This document shows positions 1 to 10,100 of a stretch of DNA of 50,967 nt, piece after piece. Position 1 is the stretch's first letter, and every line of letters begins with the position of its first letter. The notes under the pieces are model-generated. The model worked only from the letters and a program-made list of their open reading frames with translations, was not told the DNA's origin and did no database searches. Source of the stretch: Clostridiaceae bacterium (GTDB lineage Bacteria > Bacillota > Clostridia > Oscillospirales > Acutalibacteraceae); contig JAEEWM010000020.1 of the NCBI GenBank assembly GCA_016287385.1, positions 1 through 50,967 on the forward strand. Reading direction: 5' to 3'. The position numbers and the translations under genes are program-made.

Positions 1-295
1 CGCAATTTTACTTCGTAAAACCGCCCTTGTTCGAATCCCTGACATATACTGAAAAGAGCAAGCCATACCCTTTGGGTATAACTTGCTCTTTCTGGCGGAG
101 AGTTAGGGATTTTTTCGGCGGCAACGCCGCCTTCGCGTCGCTTTGCTCCTTGACCACGGGCTTTGCGACCGTCCGCCGGAAGGTCGCAATTTTACTTCGT
201 AAAACCGCCCTTGTTCGAATCCCTGACATATACTGAAAAGAGCAAGCCATACCCTTTGGGTATAACTTGCTCTTTCTGGCGGAGAGTTAGGGATT
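1..295. repeat. Tandem direct repeat (184-bp period) carrying the tRNA-Ser 3' end and its terminator
   Basis: Positions 1-111 and 185-295 appear identical by eye. The second copy runs directly into the intact tRNA-Ser gene, while the first diverges after GGGATT into a T-run. Each copy holds a terminator-like hairpin plus the last bases of the tRNA (acceptor strand and CCA). The 73 bp between copies is GC-rich. The array starts at the window edge, so further copies may lie to the left. It looks like a duplication of the tRNA 3' flank, as seen at integration sites or in interspersed tRNA-flank repeats. A short reading frame on the minus strand here is considered spurious. Confidence 0.8.
236..275 (-). 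terminator. Rho-independent-type terminator of tRNA-Ser
   Basis: A 10-bp stem (AAAGAGCAAG with CTTGCTCTTT) with an inner TACCC/GGGTA stem sits immediately 3' of the encoded CCA and ends in a short T-run on the minus strand. The same hairpin is present in the upstream repeat copy at about 52-91. Confidence 0.7.
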
Positions 296-368
296 CGAAC
301 CCTAGGTCGGCTCGTCACCGACACAGCATTTCGAGTGCTGCACCTTCGACCACTCGGACAACTCTCCG
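277..368 (-). tRNA. tRNA-Ser (anticodon CGA)
   Basis: Reading the minus strand gives a complete class II tRNA. The acceptor GGAGAGT pairs with ACTCTCC, the anticodon stem CAGCA/TGCTG encloses the loop CTCGAAA (anticodon CGA, reading UCG), a long variable arm follows, the T-loop is TTCGAAT, the discriminator is G and CCA is encoded. A strong promoter lies upstream and a hairpin terminator directly follows. Confidence 0.95.
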
Positions 369-389
369 GATATTGACCGTGCTTATGTA

Positions 390-418
390 TTATATAAAAG
401 TCGCCGTCAAATGTCAAG
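390..418 (-). promoter_or_regulatory. SigA-type promoter for tRNA-Ser
   Basis: On the minus strand, TTGACA (413-418) and TATAAT (390-395) are separated by 17 bp. The -10 box ends 22 bp upstream of the mature tRNA 5' end. Confidence 0.85.
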
Positions 419-444
419 ACGAAGTTGCCGAAAAGGTTTGGGTA

Positions 445-473
445 TTGAAAAATCGCGGCAAATATTGTATACT
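445..473 (+). promoter_or_regulatory. SigA-type promoter for the GtrA-like gene
   Basis: TTGAAA (445-450), a 17-bp spacer and TATACT (468-473), 28 bp upstream of the TTG start at 502. Confidence 0.75.
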
Positions 474-501
474 GACTTATCACAAAAAAAGGAGTACGGA
501 C

Positions 502-927
502 TTGAACGGCAAGAAAAAAGAATTCGTGCGTACCGTAAAGTTTGCGCTGTTTTCCGCCAGCGCCGGCGTTATACAGTTTTTAAGCTTTACGCTTTTTAAC
601 GAGCTGCTTTGCATGCGGTACTTTTGGGCGTATCTGATATCCCTTACGCTGTCGGTGCTGTGGAACTTTACGCTCAACCGTAAAATCACATTCAAATCGG
701 CGAATAACGTGCCGGTTGCCATGCTCAAGGTGGCGGTTTATTATCTCATTTTTACGCCCCTTTCATCATGGTGGGGGACCTTTTTTACCGAAAAAGCACA
801 CGTCAACGAGTATATAGTCGTTATCGCCACAATGCTGATAAATTTTGTCACCGAATATCTGTATCAGCGGTTGTTTGTGTTCGGCAAAAGCATAGATACC
901 GCCAAGAAAAAAAGACCCGCAAAATAA
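502..927 (+). CDS. GtrA-like family membrane protein
   Basis: This is a 141-residue polytopic membrane protein of the GtrA type (PF04138). The family is thought to help move lipid-linked sugars across the membrane for surface polysaccharide glycosylation. Four hydrophobic segments lie at about residues 12-33, 38-58, 70-92 and 102-122. The features that identify the family are the 'WNFTLNRKITF' stretch after TM2 and the 'TEYLYQRLFVF' ending. The frame stays open upstream to 163, but that part overlaps the tRNA-Ser gene, so I start at TTG 502, 8 nt after AAAGGAG. It is a single-gene unit, divergent from tRNA-Ser. Family assignment is good; the substrate is unknown. Confidence 0.8.
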   Translation: MNGKKKEFVRTVKFALFSASAGVIQFLSFTLFNELLCMRYFWAYLISLTLSVLWNFTLNRKITFKSANNVPVAMLKVAVYYLIFTPLSSWWGTFFTEKAHVNEYIVVIATMLINFVTEYLYQRLFVFGKSIDTAKKKRPAK

Positions 928-1039
928 TAATTTGCAAAACTTTTACCGAAAAAAATTTTTAATAAGCTAAAGCGCCTGTAAAACAGCGGTTTTTGCGGCA
1001 TTCATACTACGCTTATATATGTGTTGACGAAATTCCCTG

Positions 1040-1068
1040 TTGACAAAAGGGTTTACTTTTGGTATAAT
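1040..1068 (+). promoter_or_regulatory. SigA-type promoter driving the riboswitch leader
   Basis: A consensus TTGACA (1040-1045), 17 bp, TATAAT (1063-1068). It sits about 30 bp upstream of the riboswitch aptamer, so transcription would begin just before it. Confidence 0.9.
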
Positions 1069-1097
1069 TACCTCGTAAATTCAATAAGTATCTTCTT

Positions 1098-1161
1098 GGG
1101 CAGCACTACAGTGATGTAGTTACGCAAAGCTATAGGGACTCAAAGAGTCAGCCAGTTGCAA
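1098..1161 (+). promoter_or_regulatory. c-di-GMP-I (GEMM) riboswitch aptamer
   Basis: The sequence holds the conserved GEMM-I core ACGCAAAGCTATAGGG followed by CAGCCAGTTGC. P1 can form between GCAGC (1100-1104) and GTTGC (1155-1159). One hairpin is CTACA/TGTAG capped by the GNRA tetraloop GTGA (1111-1114). The other is GACTC/GAGTC (1137-1149) with a short AAA loop. A GNRA loop plus a second hairpin is the known c-di-GMP-I fold. The 3' P1 strand is also the 5' arm of the terminator that follows, so ligand binding should prevent termination (an ON switch). A GEMM-Ib (cGAMP-preferring) variant cannot be excluded by eye. Confidence 0.85.
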
Positions 1162-1184
1162 CGCTTGTTGTGACTGGCTTTTTT
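1151..1184 (+). terminator. Intrinsic terminator forming the riboswitch expression platform
   Basis: A 12-bp stem with two wobble pairs (1151-1162 with 1167-1178, loop GCTT) is followed by a run of T. Its 5' arm overlaps the aptamer's P1 3' strand, so the two structures exclude each other. Confidence 0.85.
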
Positions 1185-1293
1185 GCTGTCCGGGAAACGA
1201 AGCGCTGAAGCAAGCCCCGTTCTTTTGATTTCCGTCCCGTTTTTGAAAGGCGTTTCCTCGCACCCGATGCGTTTTGCGGCCCGCTCTGACGTG

Positions 1294-1322
1294 TTGACTT
1301 TTGGCGGCCCGCGTGCTATAAT
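1294..1322 (+). promoter_or_regulatory. Second SigA-type promoter, downstream of the riboswitch terminator
   Basis: TTGACT (1294-1299), 17 bp, TATAAT (1317-1322), 82 bp before the ATG at 1405. If active, it would give riboswitch-independent expression of the surface operon. The stretch 1185-1293 holds no gene I can see. Confidence 0.7.
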
Positions 1323-1404
1323 CTTAATTTGGTAAAAAACTTATTTTTTAATATATATATTATTTATATTTGCATCGGCTTTTGCCGTGCGGAAAGGGGG
1401 ATAT

Positions 1405-2328
1405 ATGAGTTTTTTCGGTATTAAATCCGATAAGAAAAGCGAAAAGGAGCTTCGCTCTAATTTTGTTTTGATTTGTCTGCTTGTGCTGGCGTTCATATTC
1501 GTTCTGCTCATGTCCTCTGCCGCATGGTTCGCGCGCAACGACGGCACGACCGCCGCCGGTATGGAGGTTGCCGTTGCGACCGACCTTTACGATCTGATCG
1601 TCGAGCATGACGGCGAATACGACACGGGTTATGACGGGATAACGGGTGCGAACGGTCTTAAAAGCGCGCTTGCCGCGGACGGTTACAGTCTTACGCAAAC
1701 AAATACCTCAAACGCCCCGAAGCTCATGTTTGAACTTACAAACGAATTTATCTACGACGGTCACAAATATCTTATGCCCGGCGCGTACGGTTCTCTCACC
1801 TTCTACCTGCGCCCGAAAAAAACGGGCGACCTTACAGTAAGCTTTAACCTTTCGCGTGCGGGATATACGACCGTAACAGACGAATTCGATAACGTAACCA
1901 TTGAGCAGGTGACGAAGCCGAACGCGCTGAATATGCTTGAAGGGCATCTGCTTTTCTTCACCGGCCGCACAGGCGCAAACTATGAAAACTATGTATATAC
2001 GGGTCTTATTCAGGACGATACTTTTACATACGACACATCGCTGCACGCCAAGAGCACCAAGCCCGGCTATACCGACTGTTACGAAATAACGCTTTACTGG
2101 GAATGGCCGGTAACCTATTATGAGATAGACGAAGAAACCGGCACCACCGAACCCGCCGTAACAAAAAAATATCCGGCGGAACTGCGCACGTACATAGACA
2201 CTCACCGCCAGAACTACTTTACGGTAAATCAAAGCAGTAATGTGGTAGAGGAACTGTCCGACGGATACGACGACGGCGACCAGACGATAGGTGATAACAT
2301 AAAATTCGTAACCGTGTTCATAAGTTGA
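1405..2328 (+). CDS. Exported AWF-motif surface protein 1 (function unknown)
   Basis: 307 residues. A lysine-rich N-terminus (1-19) is followed by one hydrophobic segment (about 20-40) ending SSAAWFARND, then an extracellular, Thr/Tyr/Asp-rich beta-type domain. The AWF-plus-small-residue junction resembles the cleavage region of TasA/camelysin-like or other fibre-forming proteins of Firmicutes; that is an inference from pattern only. A 'PGAYGSLTFYLRP' stretch near residue 130 recalls the core of such proteins. ATG 1405 is chosen because GGAAAGGGGG precedes it by 5 nt. It is the first gene of the four-gene unit behind the c-di-GMP riboswitch, 35 bp before the next gene. There is no LPXTG motif and no sortase or SipW gene in the window. 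Confidence 0.7.
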   Translation: MSFFGIKSDKKSEKELRSNFVLICLLVLAFIFVLLMSSAAWFARNDGTTAAGMEVAVATDLYDLIVEHDGEYDTGYDGITGANGLKSALAADGYSLTQTNTSNAPKLMFELTNEFIYDGHKYLMPGAYGSLTFYLRPKKTGDLTVSFNLSRAGYTTVTDEFDNVTIEQVTKPNALNMLEGHLLFFTGRTGANYENYVYTGLIQDDTFTYDTSLHAKSTKPGYTDCYEITLYWEWPVTYYEIDEETGTTEPAVTKKYPAELRTYIDTHRQNYFTVNQSSNVVEELSDGYDDGDQTIGDNIKFVTVFIS

Positions 2329-2363
2329 TATAATTACTCTTTTTTGCGAAAGGAGGTGCCTTT

Positions 2364-3116
2364 ATGCAGGAGGACGGCACTGTAAAAAGCGGTCGCGTAT
2401 CAAAACGCGGAAAGCTTCAGATATTTACCGCCGTTATGCTGTGCGCAATAATGATATTATCACTCACGGCAAACGCGTGGTTTGCCGCTTCGCGCGGGCT
2501 CGTGGCCTATGCGCCTATCTCATCGCCGGAAGCTCTGTATATAGGCGCCGGTCACCGAGATATTGCAAACGATACTTTTGAAGATATCCGTTATCTTTAC
2601 TTCAACGGAATAGACGCGACGGACGGCAAAGAGTATTACGATTACGTATTCTGCGTTTACGGAAGATGCGTTTCAGGTTATCATTTGCAGCTGGCGTACA
2701 CCACCAACAACCAGTTTACCTATGAGATTTACGTTGCAAAGGAAGAAACCGTAAACTCCGCCGGTTCCATAGCGTATACCACACATACCGAAACGCCCGA
2801 AACCTTTTATTATTCGATAGATACCACGGTAAACAGCGGCAACCCCGTCGCCGGGCACTATCTTAACGGCGTTACGGTAAACGGCGAGTTTATTGCCGAC
2901 AGTACATATCACAGCCAAACCTACGATTCCTACAACAACGTCGATAAATACGCGGAGCCGATTTACTGGCAGACCACGACCCCCCAGCCGGGAAACGCGC
3001 GAACCGATTTCGTGACCTACTACATTCTGCGGGTGCGTATAAACGGCAAGAGAACGAACGACCGCGAGACCGACGTTATTTGTATGACGGCGAAATCCGC
3101 TTCGGTAGGTTCTTGA
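2364..3116 (+). CDS. Exported AWF-motif surface protein 2 (function unknown)
   Basis: 250 residues. A basic N-terminus (to about residue 22) leads into one hydrophobic segment (about 23-38) ending LTANAWFAASRG, then a Tyr/Thr/Asn-rich secreted domain with 'SPEALYIGAGHRD' soon after the membrane segment. It contains Cys residues near 96 and 101. The N-terminal layout matches that of the gene before it, so the two are probably distant paralogues or subunits of one assembly. The start follows a strong AAAGGAGGT (2350-2357). It lies 35 bp after gene 1 and 37 bp before gene 3, in one apparent transcription unit. No enzyme motif was recognised. Confidence 0.7.
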   Translation: MQEDGTVKSGRVSKRGKLQIFTAVMLCAIMILSLTANAWFAASRGLVAYAPISSPEALYIGAGHRDIANDTFEDIRYLYFNGIDATDGKEYYDYVFCVYGRCVSGYHLQLAYTTNNQFTYEIYVAKEETVNSAGSIAYTTHTETPETFYYSIDTTVNSGNPVAGHYLNGVTVNGEFIADSTYHSQTYDSYNNVDKYAEPIYWQTTTPQPGNARTDFVTYYILRVRINGKRTNDRETDVICMTAKSASVGS

Positions 3117-3153
3117 CCGTAATTAAAAATCTTTCAGAAAAGGAGGCGGCGTA

Positions 3154-4128
3154 ATGGAAAAGGACAGTAAGCACGGAAAAAGACATTCACTGATCGTCAT
3201 GATCGTGATGTCCGTCTTTGTTTGCGCTATCGTATGGGCTTCTTCGTACGCCGCGTACACCAACAGCCGTAATGCTCAACGTACGATAGCGGTATATGAC
3301 AAAATCGGCGAGCCGTTTTCCTCAAACTATCTTGAACGAGGTTACAGCCGCGACAATGTAAAGTCAATTTTCGTCAACAACCCGGCGCTCGGACCGAGCG
3401 CACTGCTCACCGTTTCCAACTACGCGCAAGGGCTGCAAATCAATCCGTCACAGACGGTTATAAACTACGTGCTTTCCGCGCGCCTTGTACGCTACGACCC
3501 GTCTACTGTCGAAAAATACGTTCCCGTTACCCCGCAGTATCTTTCGGATAATTCACTTGATGATTTTACCGCGACAATAATCAAGGGCGAAACGAGTATC
3601 ACGCTCGGCGGAAATACGGTTTCGTACAACGGCTTTGCCGGCACGCTTGCCCCGAACGTTTTAAGCTCGGATACCTATTCGGTACATCTGAGCAATCATT
3701 TCGTAAACCGCCCCGACGCGCTTTTCCTTGAAATTACCGCGACGCCGCAGGGCAGCACCCTTTCGCCTATAACCGGAATTCTTAAAGGCGAGCTGCGCGC
3801 GCAGGACGCTTCAAACAGATGGACCGGCGCTTTCAGCGACGCAAAGCTCAGTCTGCCTAATACCTATGACGGTTTCAACTACATCGTAACCGGTACCGGT
3901 CAGGGCGTCTGCACCGTCACCTGGGATACAACAAAGGTCGACATAAGCGATGAATCGTTTATCGCGATTATGGAGATATCCGGCGCAACCGGTTCAAACG
4001 GCACTCTGACCTTCCCCGTTAACTCAAACGACGTTATGCGTTACGACCTGCAATTCTACAAGGTCAACATTACAAGTGAAACCTGGTTTGATATGGAAGA
4101 CAGCGTTGTAGCCTTCACATTTGCATAA
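3154..4128 (+). CDS. Exported surface protein 3 with AAYTN-type membrane junction (function unknown)
   Basis: 324 residues. N-terminal Lys/His-rich tail, hydrophobic segment at about 13-30, then 'SSYAAYTNSRNAQRT', a variant of the AWF junction of the two preceding proteins. The rest is a soluble, beta-rich, low-cysteine domain with many Thr, Ser and Asn and a TTG/STL-rich middle. The start is preceded by AAAAGGAGG (3139-3147). It lies 37 bp after gene 2 and 33 bp before the giant gene, so it is part of the same unit. It could be a minor subunit or an assembly factor; there is no direct evidence of function. Confidence 0.65.
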   Translation: MEKDSKHGKRHSLIVMIVMSVFVCAIVWASSYAAYTNSRNAQRTIAVYDKIGEPFSSNYLERGYSRDNVKSIFVNNPALGPSALLTVSNYAQGLQINPSQTVINYVLSARLVRYDPSTVEKYVPVTPQYLSDNSLDDFTATIIKGETSITLGGNTVSYNGFAGTLAPNVLSSDTYSVHLSNHFVNRPDALFLEITATPQGSTLSPITGILKGELRAQDASNRWTGAFSDAKLSLPNTYDGFNYIVTGTGQGVCTVTWDTTKVDISDESFIAIMEISGATGSNGTLTFPVNSNDVMRYDLQFYKVNITSETWFDMEDSVVAFTFA

Positions 4129-4161
4129 CACTTTTTTCACAAGACTTCGGGAGTTGAAAAA

Positions 4162-7100
4162 ATGCGGAATATTTTTCTTAATTTCAGCACAACTGAAAAA
4201 TACTTGAAGAAGGCAATCCTCGCGATTGCCGCTTCGTGTTTGTGCCTGGTACTGATTCTGTCATCGGGCAGGCTTTTCACATACGCGGCGGAGGAACCCG
4301 CGCAGACCTACTATATACGCTCCGCGAGCGATTTTATCGCCTACTCCCAGGCGTACGCCTCAGGCTCACGCAACCCGAAAGACGTTCTTAATATTTCCGT
4401 AGACTCCGGCGACCAGGTCGTTGAAGACGGCTTTATAAGTCTCGGCACACAGACGAGACCGTTTGCCGGCACACTCAATGTGCCCGCGGTAGGCATTGAT
4501 GTCTTCCGCCTTTTTGACTGCCCGTTATTCGATTACGTCACCACAGACCTTAAAATAACCGGCAGCGGCAACATCAAGATAATACGCGAGCGCGCAAGCG
4601 ATTATCCGGCGGCGGGCGTGCTTGTTTCCGGCTCGCTTTTCGCAAACCACGTCTTAAACGGCGATTCTCCCGCCAACTGGTCGGTTACCTTCTTACCCTA
4701 CACGGGCGACGGGACGACTTCGTCTTCCTTTGAAAGCCTTATAGGCGATATCGCTGACAACTGCGACGTAACCGTCACGTTTACCAACAACTGCAATATA
4801 CCCGTATCGTCCGCTGCCTCCGCGGGTCTTATCTGCGGTACGCTCGGTCAGAACGCCAGTCTTGCCGTTACTACGGCAGGTAGCGGCAGTAACATCAGCG
4901 TTACATCTTCCGGCGGCAACGCGGGCGGACTTGTAGGTTCTATGCATAACGGCTCAACGCTTAAATTCAACTCGGCAAACAACAGCCGTGTCAACTCCGT
5001 ATCCTCGACCACCGCTTACGCGGGCGGCATTGTCGGCAGAGCCGAAAACATAAACGTACTTTTCGACGCCGGCGTGTCGGAATATGCAGTTTCGGGAACC
5101 GTAAACGGCAAAACCGGAGCGGGCGGACTTTTCGGATATTACAGAAACTCAAAGAGTCCCGAAACCTTTAACCTTGCTCCCTACTCCATCGCTTCCGGCA
5201 TGCGTATGACGGGTTCTTCCAGCAACGGCGGCGTTTTCGGATACCTTGATAATTACGGCGCTTCTCTCACGTTTGACGGCAACGCTTCCGGCTCGGAGGT
5301 GTTCTCGGTATCCCTCGGCGACGGCACTTCCCGCGGCGGCATTTGCGGTACGTACCGTTCAAGTCTGCTTACAAACACCTTCACAGTCACCAATACCAAC
5401 GTATCAGTATCGGCGACTTCGAGTTCGGGATATTCCGGCGGTCTTATAGGCGCGGTATCGGCAAACCCCGCGTACATACTTATAACCGACGTAACCGCAA
5501 ATTCGCTTAGCGTGCCGAACGCCGGTATCATCGGTACCATCGGCTCGGGCGGCTCGTTTGTCGACGTGACCGGACCTGTAAAGGTGAACGGTCAGTTTGA
5601 CGCGGGTCTTATCGCCAATATGCCGGACGGCGTGCTTCGCGTACGCGGCGTCACCGATTTCAGCACCTATTCAAAAAAGGACTGGGCAAGCGGTCTTATA
5701 GTCAAAAACCGCGACCGTGCGCTCGTATACGCCTTGGGTGACGGCGAGGGCAACGGCTGGACGCTCAAGCGCAATACCGCCGACCATATCGACGACATAC
5801 ACAGTTGGGGCGAGGTTATCCGCGCGGACGGTACGCTCCTTGCGGAAAGCGATTTATTTACGGTTGATATGGCGGCTCACACCGTGACCGTAAAGGGCGC
5901 TCAAACCACAATAAGCACCCTTACCGATTTTGCGAAAACCGCGCTCAATATAAAACTCAACACCAAAGCGGCTGTCGGCGCGCTGCAATTCACTTCCGGC
6001 GCCGCAAATCAAAGCAGTACCCTGCTTTCGGGCACGATTACGCTAAACGACGATATTGACCTTGCGGGCAGCGGTCTTTTGGGCTTTACGAGAGATGACG
6101 GTGCAAACGCGGCATTTTCCGGCACGCTTAACGGCGGGGGACATGAAATAACCCTCGCCATAGGCGAAACGTACGGACTGAACGGCAGCGGAAACACGCT
6201 TTCGGATTCCGGCAATTACGGCAGTATACACAGACACCTCAAAAACGGTCTCTTTGCCAAAACGAACAACGCCACTGTGCAAAACCTTACTATCGGCGGC
6301 TTTGCGAGATTTTACGATTCCTCGACCGACCGTGACGGCGAAATGCATTTCGGCGGTCTTACCGCCTACGCCACCGGCGGACTTGATATGAACAGAATTA
6401 CGGCGAACTACAACATGGATATACGCCTCTCCGGAGCGTATACCGCGTATTTCGGCGGTCTTATAGGTCACGCGCACGACGACGGTCTTGATATAAGTCT
6501 TACAAACAGCACCGTAGTACCTACCGTTGTAGACCGGACCGACGCTTCCGTATCCACAGCGGGCACAACCCACGTCGGCGGCGTTATCAGTCTTGTTGAC
6601 GCGCTCGACGGCTTTAATCCTCAATCGGTAAGCTTCTCCGATTCAACGATAGGTATCAATTATACAAAATCCATAAATACTTCCCGCCCATCCTTCTTCG
6701 GCGGTGCGATAGCGAAGATTTCCGACAAGAACGGTGCAAACCCCCAAAACTATGTAAAAGGCGCGCGTACGGTATCCTTTGATAACGTAAATGTAAACGT
6801 AAACGCGACCGGTACCGCGACGGAGCGGTTCGGTGCGATACTCGGTACGCAGTGGTATAACGCCGACGTTACGATAGACGGCGTTACGGTAGATTCCGCG
6901 ATAACGGCTACTACCGGCGGACCCGCCAACTACGGCGGTCTCGTACAGGTTACCACCGGCTACTGGAACATTAAAGACATAAGTCTTACAAAGGCGGACT
7001 TCACCCTGCCCGCAAGCGCCTCTTCCACCTTCGGATTTGTGACAAACAAATCGTATTCAAGCAACGCGGCGCTTTATATCGACGTTGACAATACAGCCAA

Positions 7101-10100
7101 TCATTACGATATCTCCGCTTTGCGGTTTACTTCCAACCCGGGATTCGGCCGGTTTGATGAAATTGTCGGCGACTGCCGCTATATAACCGACAACAGCACC
7201 AACAGTATCGAAAACAACGGCAACTCGATAGTATCGGTAAAGACCTCGGGCGACGTTATAAACACCTCCGGCTCTTATAACACATACCTGAACAAGACCG
7301 CCTACGGCCAGACAGCCGCGGGAGCGGTCAACCCCTATTCGCGCTATTATTACAACATTGATTACGCACGCGCGAACACCGCCACCGCGAAATACGATTT
7401 CCTCGTCTGGTCGGTAAAAGAATACGCGCATTCTTCACTCGCGGCGTGGTTCCCGTCCTCCACCGCTTTCAGCGGCGACCTCGATATGACGGGACTTTCC
7501 TACTACCCTGTAAATCTTAAAAGCGGCATTACTTTCAATAACGCGACCGTAAAGCTGGACAACAACCTTATGGAAGCCAACGTGAAATACGCCTATGCCG
7601 GCAACGATACAAGGACCACACGTTCAAATACAAATCAGCATTATCTGATGCACACCGCCGTTTTCCAGAACGCTACCGCCGCGCTTCGCGCAAACGGACT
7701 GACGCTTCAGGGCAACGTTCCGAAGCTTTCGGACTCCTTCTGCGGATTCCTTGCGGCAAAGACTCTCGGCGGTTCGGAAGAGGGCATCACAAACTGGAAT
7801 ATTCAGAACCTTGTCTGTGACGGCGTTTATGTGTCCAACGCGGGCGCCTACTTTACCGACGGCACCTACGCGCCGCTCCTTATAAACAACGTGGGCAAGA
7901 GCACTACGCTCAAGCTCCTCGGCGCGGAGCAGTCAACCACCGCGTATGCTACGCCGGTATCGGGCGGAAAGTATGCCGGTTCAAGTCTTATCGGCGACGT
8001 CGGCAACACCGCCGCACGGGCTATTTACCTTACTTTCAGCGGTCTTAAATTCGACGCGCGCACCACACACGCCGCAATAGGCAACCTCGATACCGTATAC
8101 GGCACAGAGCGTTCGATCTTCAGCCGCGCCACAATTCTTAACAGCTACCGCTATTACAGTGAAAGCAGCGGCATTTACAACTACGAAATCGACGAGGACT
8201 GGGCTTCCCCGTCTTCGGCGGTACATAACGTAACATACGGTAAAGAAGTAACCGACTCGGTAGAATACCTCAACAAGCAGAAGAAGTATTACGGTTCGGA
8301 ATACTACACCCACCCGACCGCGTATAACGCGGCGAGCGAATACTCGTTCTCTTCGGGCTGGCGTCCGTACGTTTACACCGCTTACAATCTCGGCGAACAG
8401 AAGCACGAGTTATCCGTAAACGTCACCTTCAACAGTGTTATTGAGGGCTGCGGTAAATACGGCGACCCGTATATAATCGACGACGACGCCAAGCTGCCTA
8501 TAATCTCCAACATCATCGCGGGCGGCGACGTGGGTACCACGGTGCAGATTTGCCTGCCGAGCGACCTTACGAGCTTTAACTGGACCGCCACAGGTTACAC
8601 AAAGTATCTTTACAACTTTGATACCGCGACCTTTACTTCAAGCAACGGCGGAGCAAACCAGACAAACCCGAACGTAAGAAAATATCTCGCGGGCGCGCAT
8701 TACGTCATTACGACCGACATAACCCTGCCCGCCGATTATATACCGCTCGGCACGGTTTCGAGCGATACCGATACCCAGTACGCTTTCAGAGGCGTTATTC
8801 TCGGCATCAGTAATCCGACCATAACCAACAACTCTCGCAGTCCGCTTATACTTACCTCACACGGAAGCGTTGTTAAAGACCTTACCGTTGACGTAGCGGT
8901 AGACTATGACAGTCAGAACGTCATTACCCTTTCCGCACCCGCGGCAAACGCGACCTTCAATTACATAAACGGCATTCAGACCTACGGCGCGGTAATAGGT
9001 CAGATTCTCGGCGGCGATAACTTTATCGACGACGTTCACGTGACCTTCAGCGACGTTTCCTTCGCATTTACCACAACCAACAGCAACACCAACTTCTCCC
9101 GCCTTAACCCCGTGGGCGGCTACGTAGGCACGCTTGTAAACGGCGGACTTATTTTCCGCAATATGACGGCGGGACACGGCTCGCTTACGAGCGCGGTCTG
9201 CGACAAGGTGGCGGACAGCGGATATCTGTACGTAAACCCGATAATCGGCCGCGTTATCGCGGGCTACGCTTTCCACGAAACCAACGCGTACCACTCTACC
9301 GAAGCCACGACAACGCTTAAAAACGGCAACAAAAATTATTCGATTTCAGACCTTACCCTCTCCGGCGGAAAGCTCAACATAACTTATTCTTCAAACAACT
9401 TTACGGTAAACATTCCGGACGGCCAGGCGATGTATATTCTCGGCGCTGTCGTAAACAGCGGCGCGGGCAGTGCGGCGTACAACGCAAGCACGCTCCAAGC
9501 TTACGATTCAAGCAACGCGACAAGCGGAACCTTCTGGTCCGCTTACCGTGCGAACACAACGGTCCGCGGCGGCGGCGATTATTCGGCGGTAGGCACTTCG
9601 GGCTTTGCTTCGGCGGCTGACTACACCGATTACGCGCTCAATGATAATTACACTTCAAACAGCACAAAGGTGCCGTACATTATTCGCGCTTACACCAATA
9701 AGACGGGCGACATCTGGCTTGCGCGTAATCTCTGCACCTCCGCCAACATAATTCTGAAAGTCACCGGCGACTGCGACGTCGCGGCGGGATTCAGGGGAAT
9801 AGGCAGTATCTATTTTGACAACGACCTCGTCCGCCTGCGCGTAAAATCAATGACCAGCAACGGCTCGACCAATTATTACAGGATAACTCTTAACATGAGT
9901 TATCTCGAATACGACCATACCGAGATTACCGCTTCAAAGTATATCGCCACGGCGAACACCGCGGGAATCGGCCTTTTCACAAACCTTGTACAGAGCAATG
10001 CGTCGGAGTCCAACTCAATCAACAAGCTGGTGCTTTCCGGCAGTGTGTTCTATGACCTCTATCACATCAAAACAGGCGCGCAGAGCACGTATCTGTTCGG

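Noticed and set aside
8-250. An 80-codon minus-strand frame in the tRNA-Ser flank
   Set aside because: It is formed by the tandem repeat and terminator hairpins, with no RBS or domain.
163-501. Longer upstream start for the GtrA-like gene
   Set aside because: The extension runs across the tRNA-Ser gene and its promoter; TTG 502 has a good RBS.
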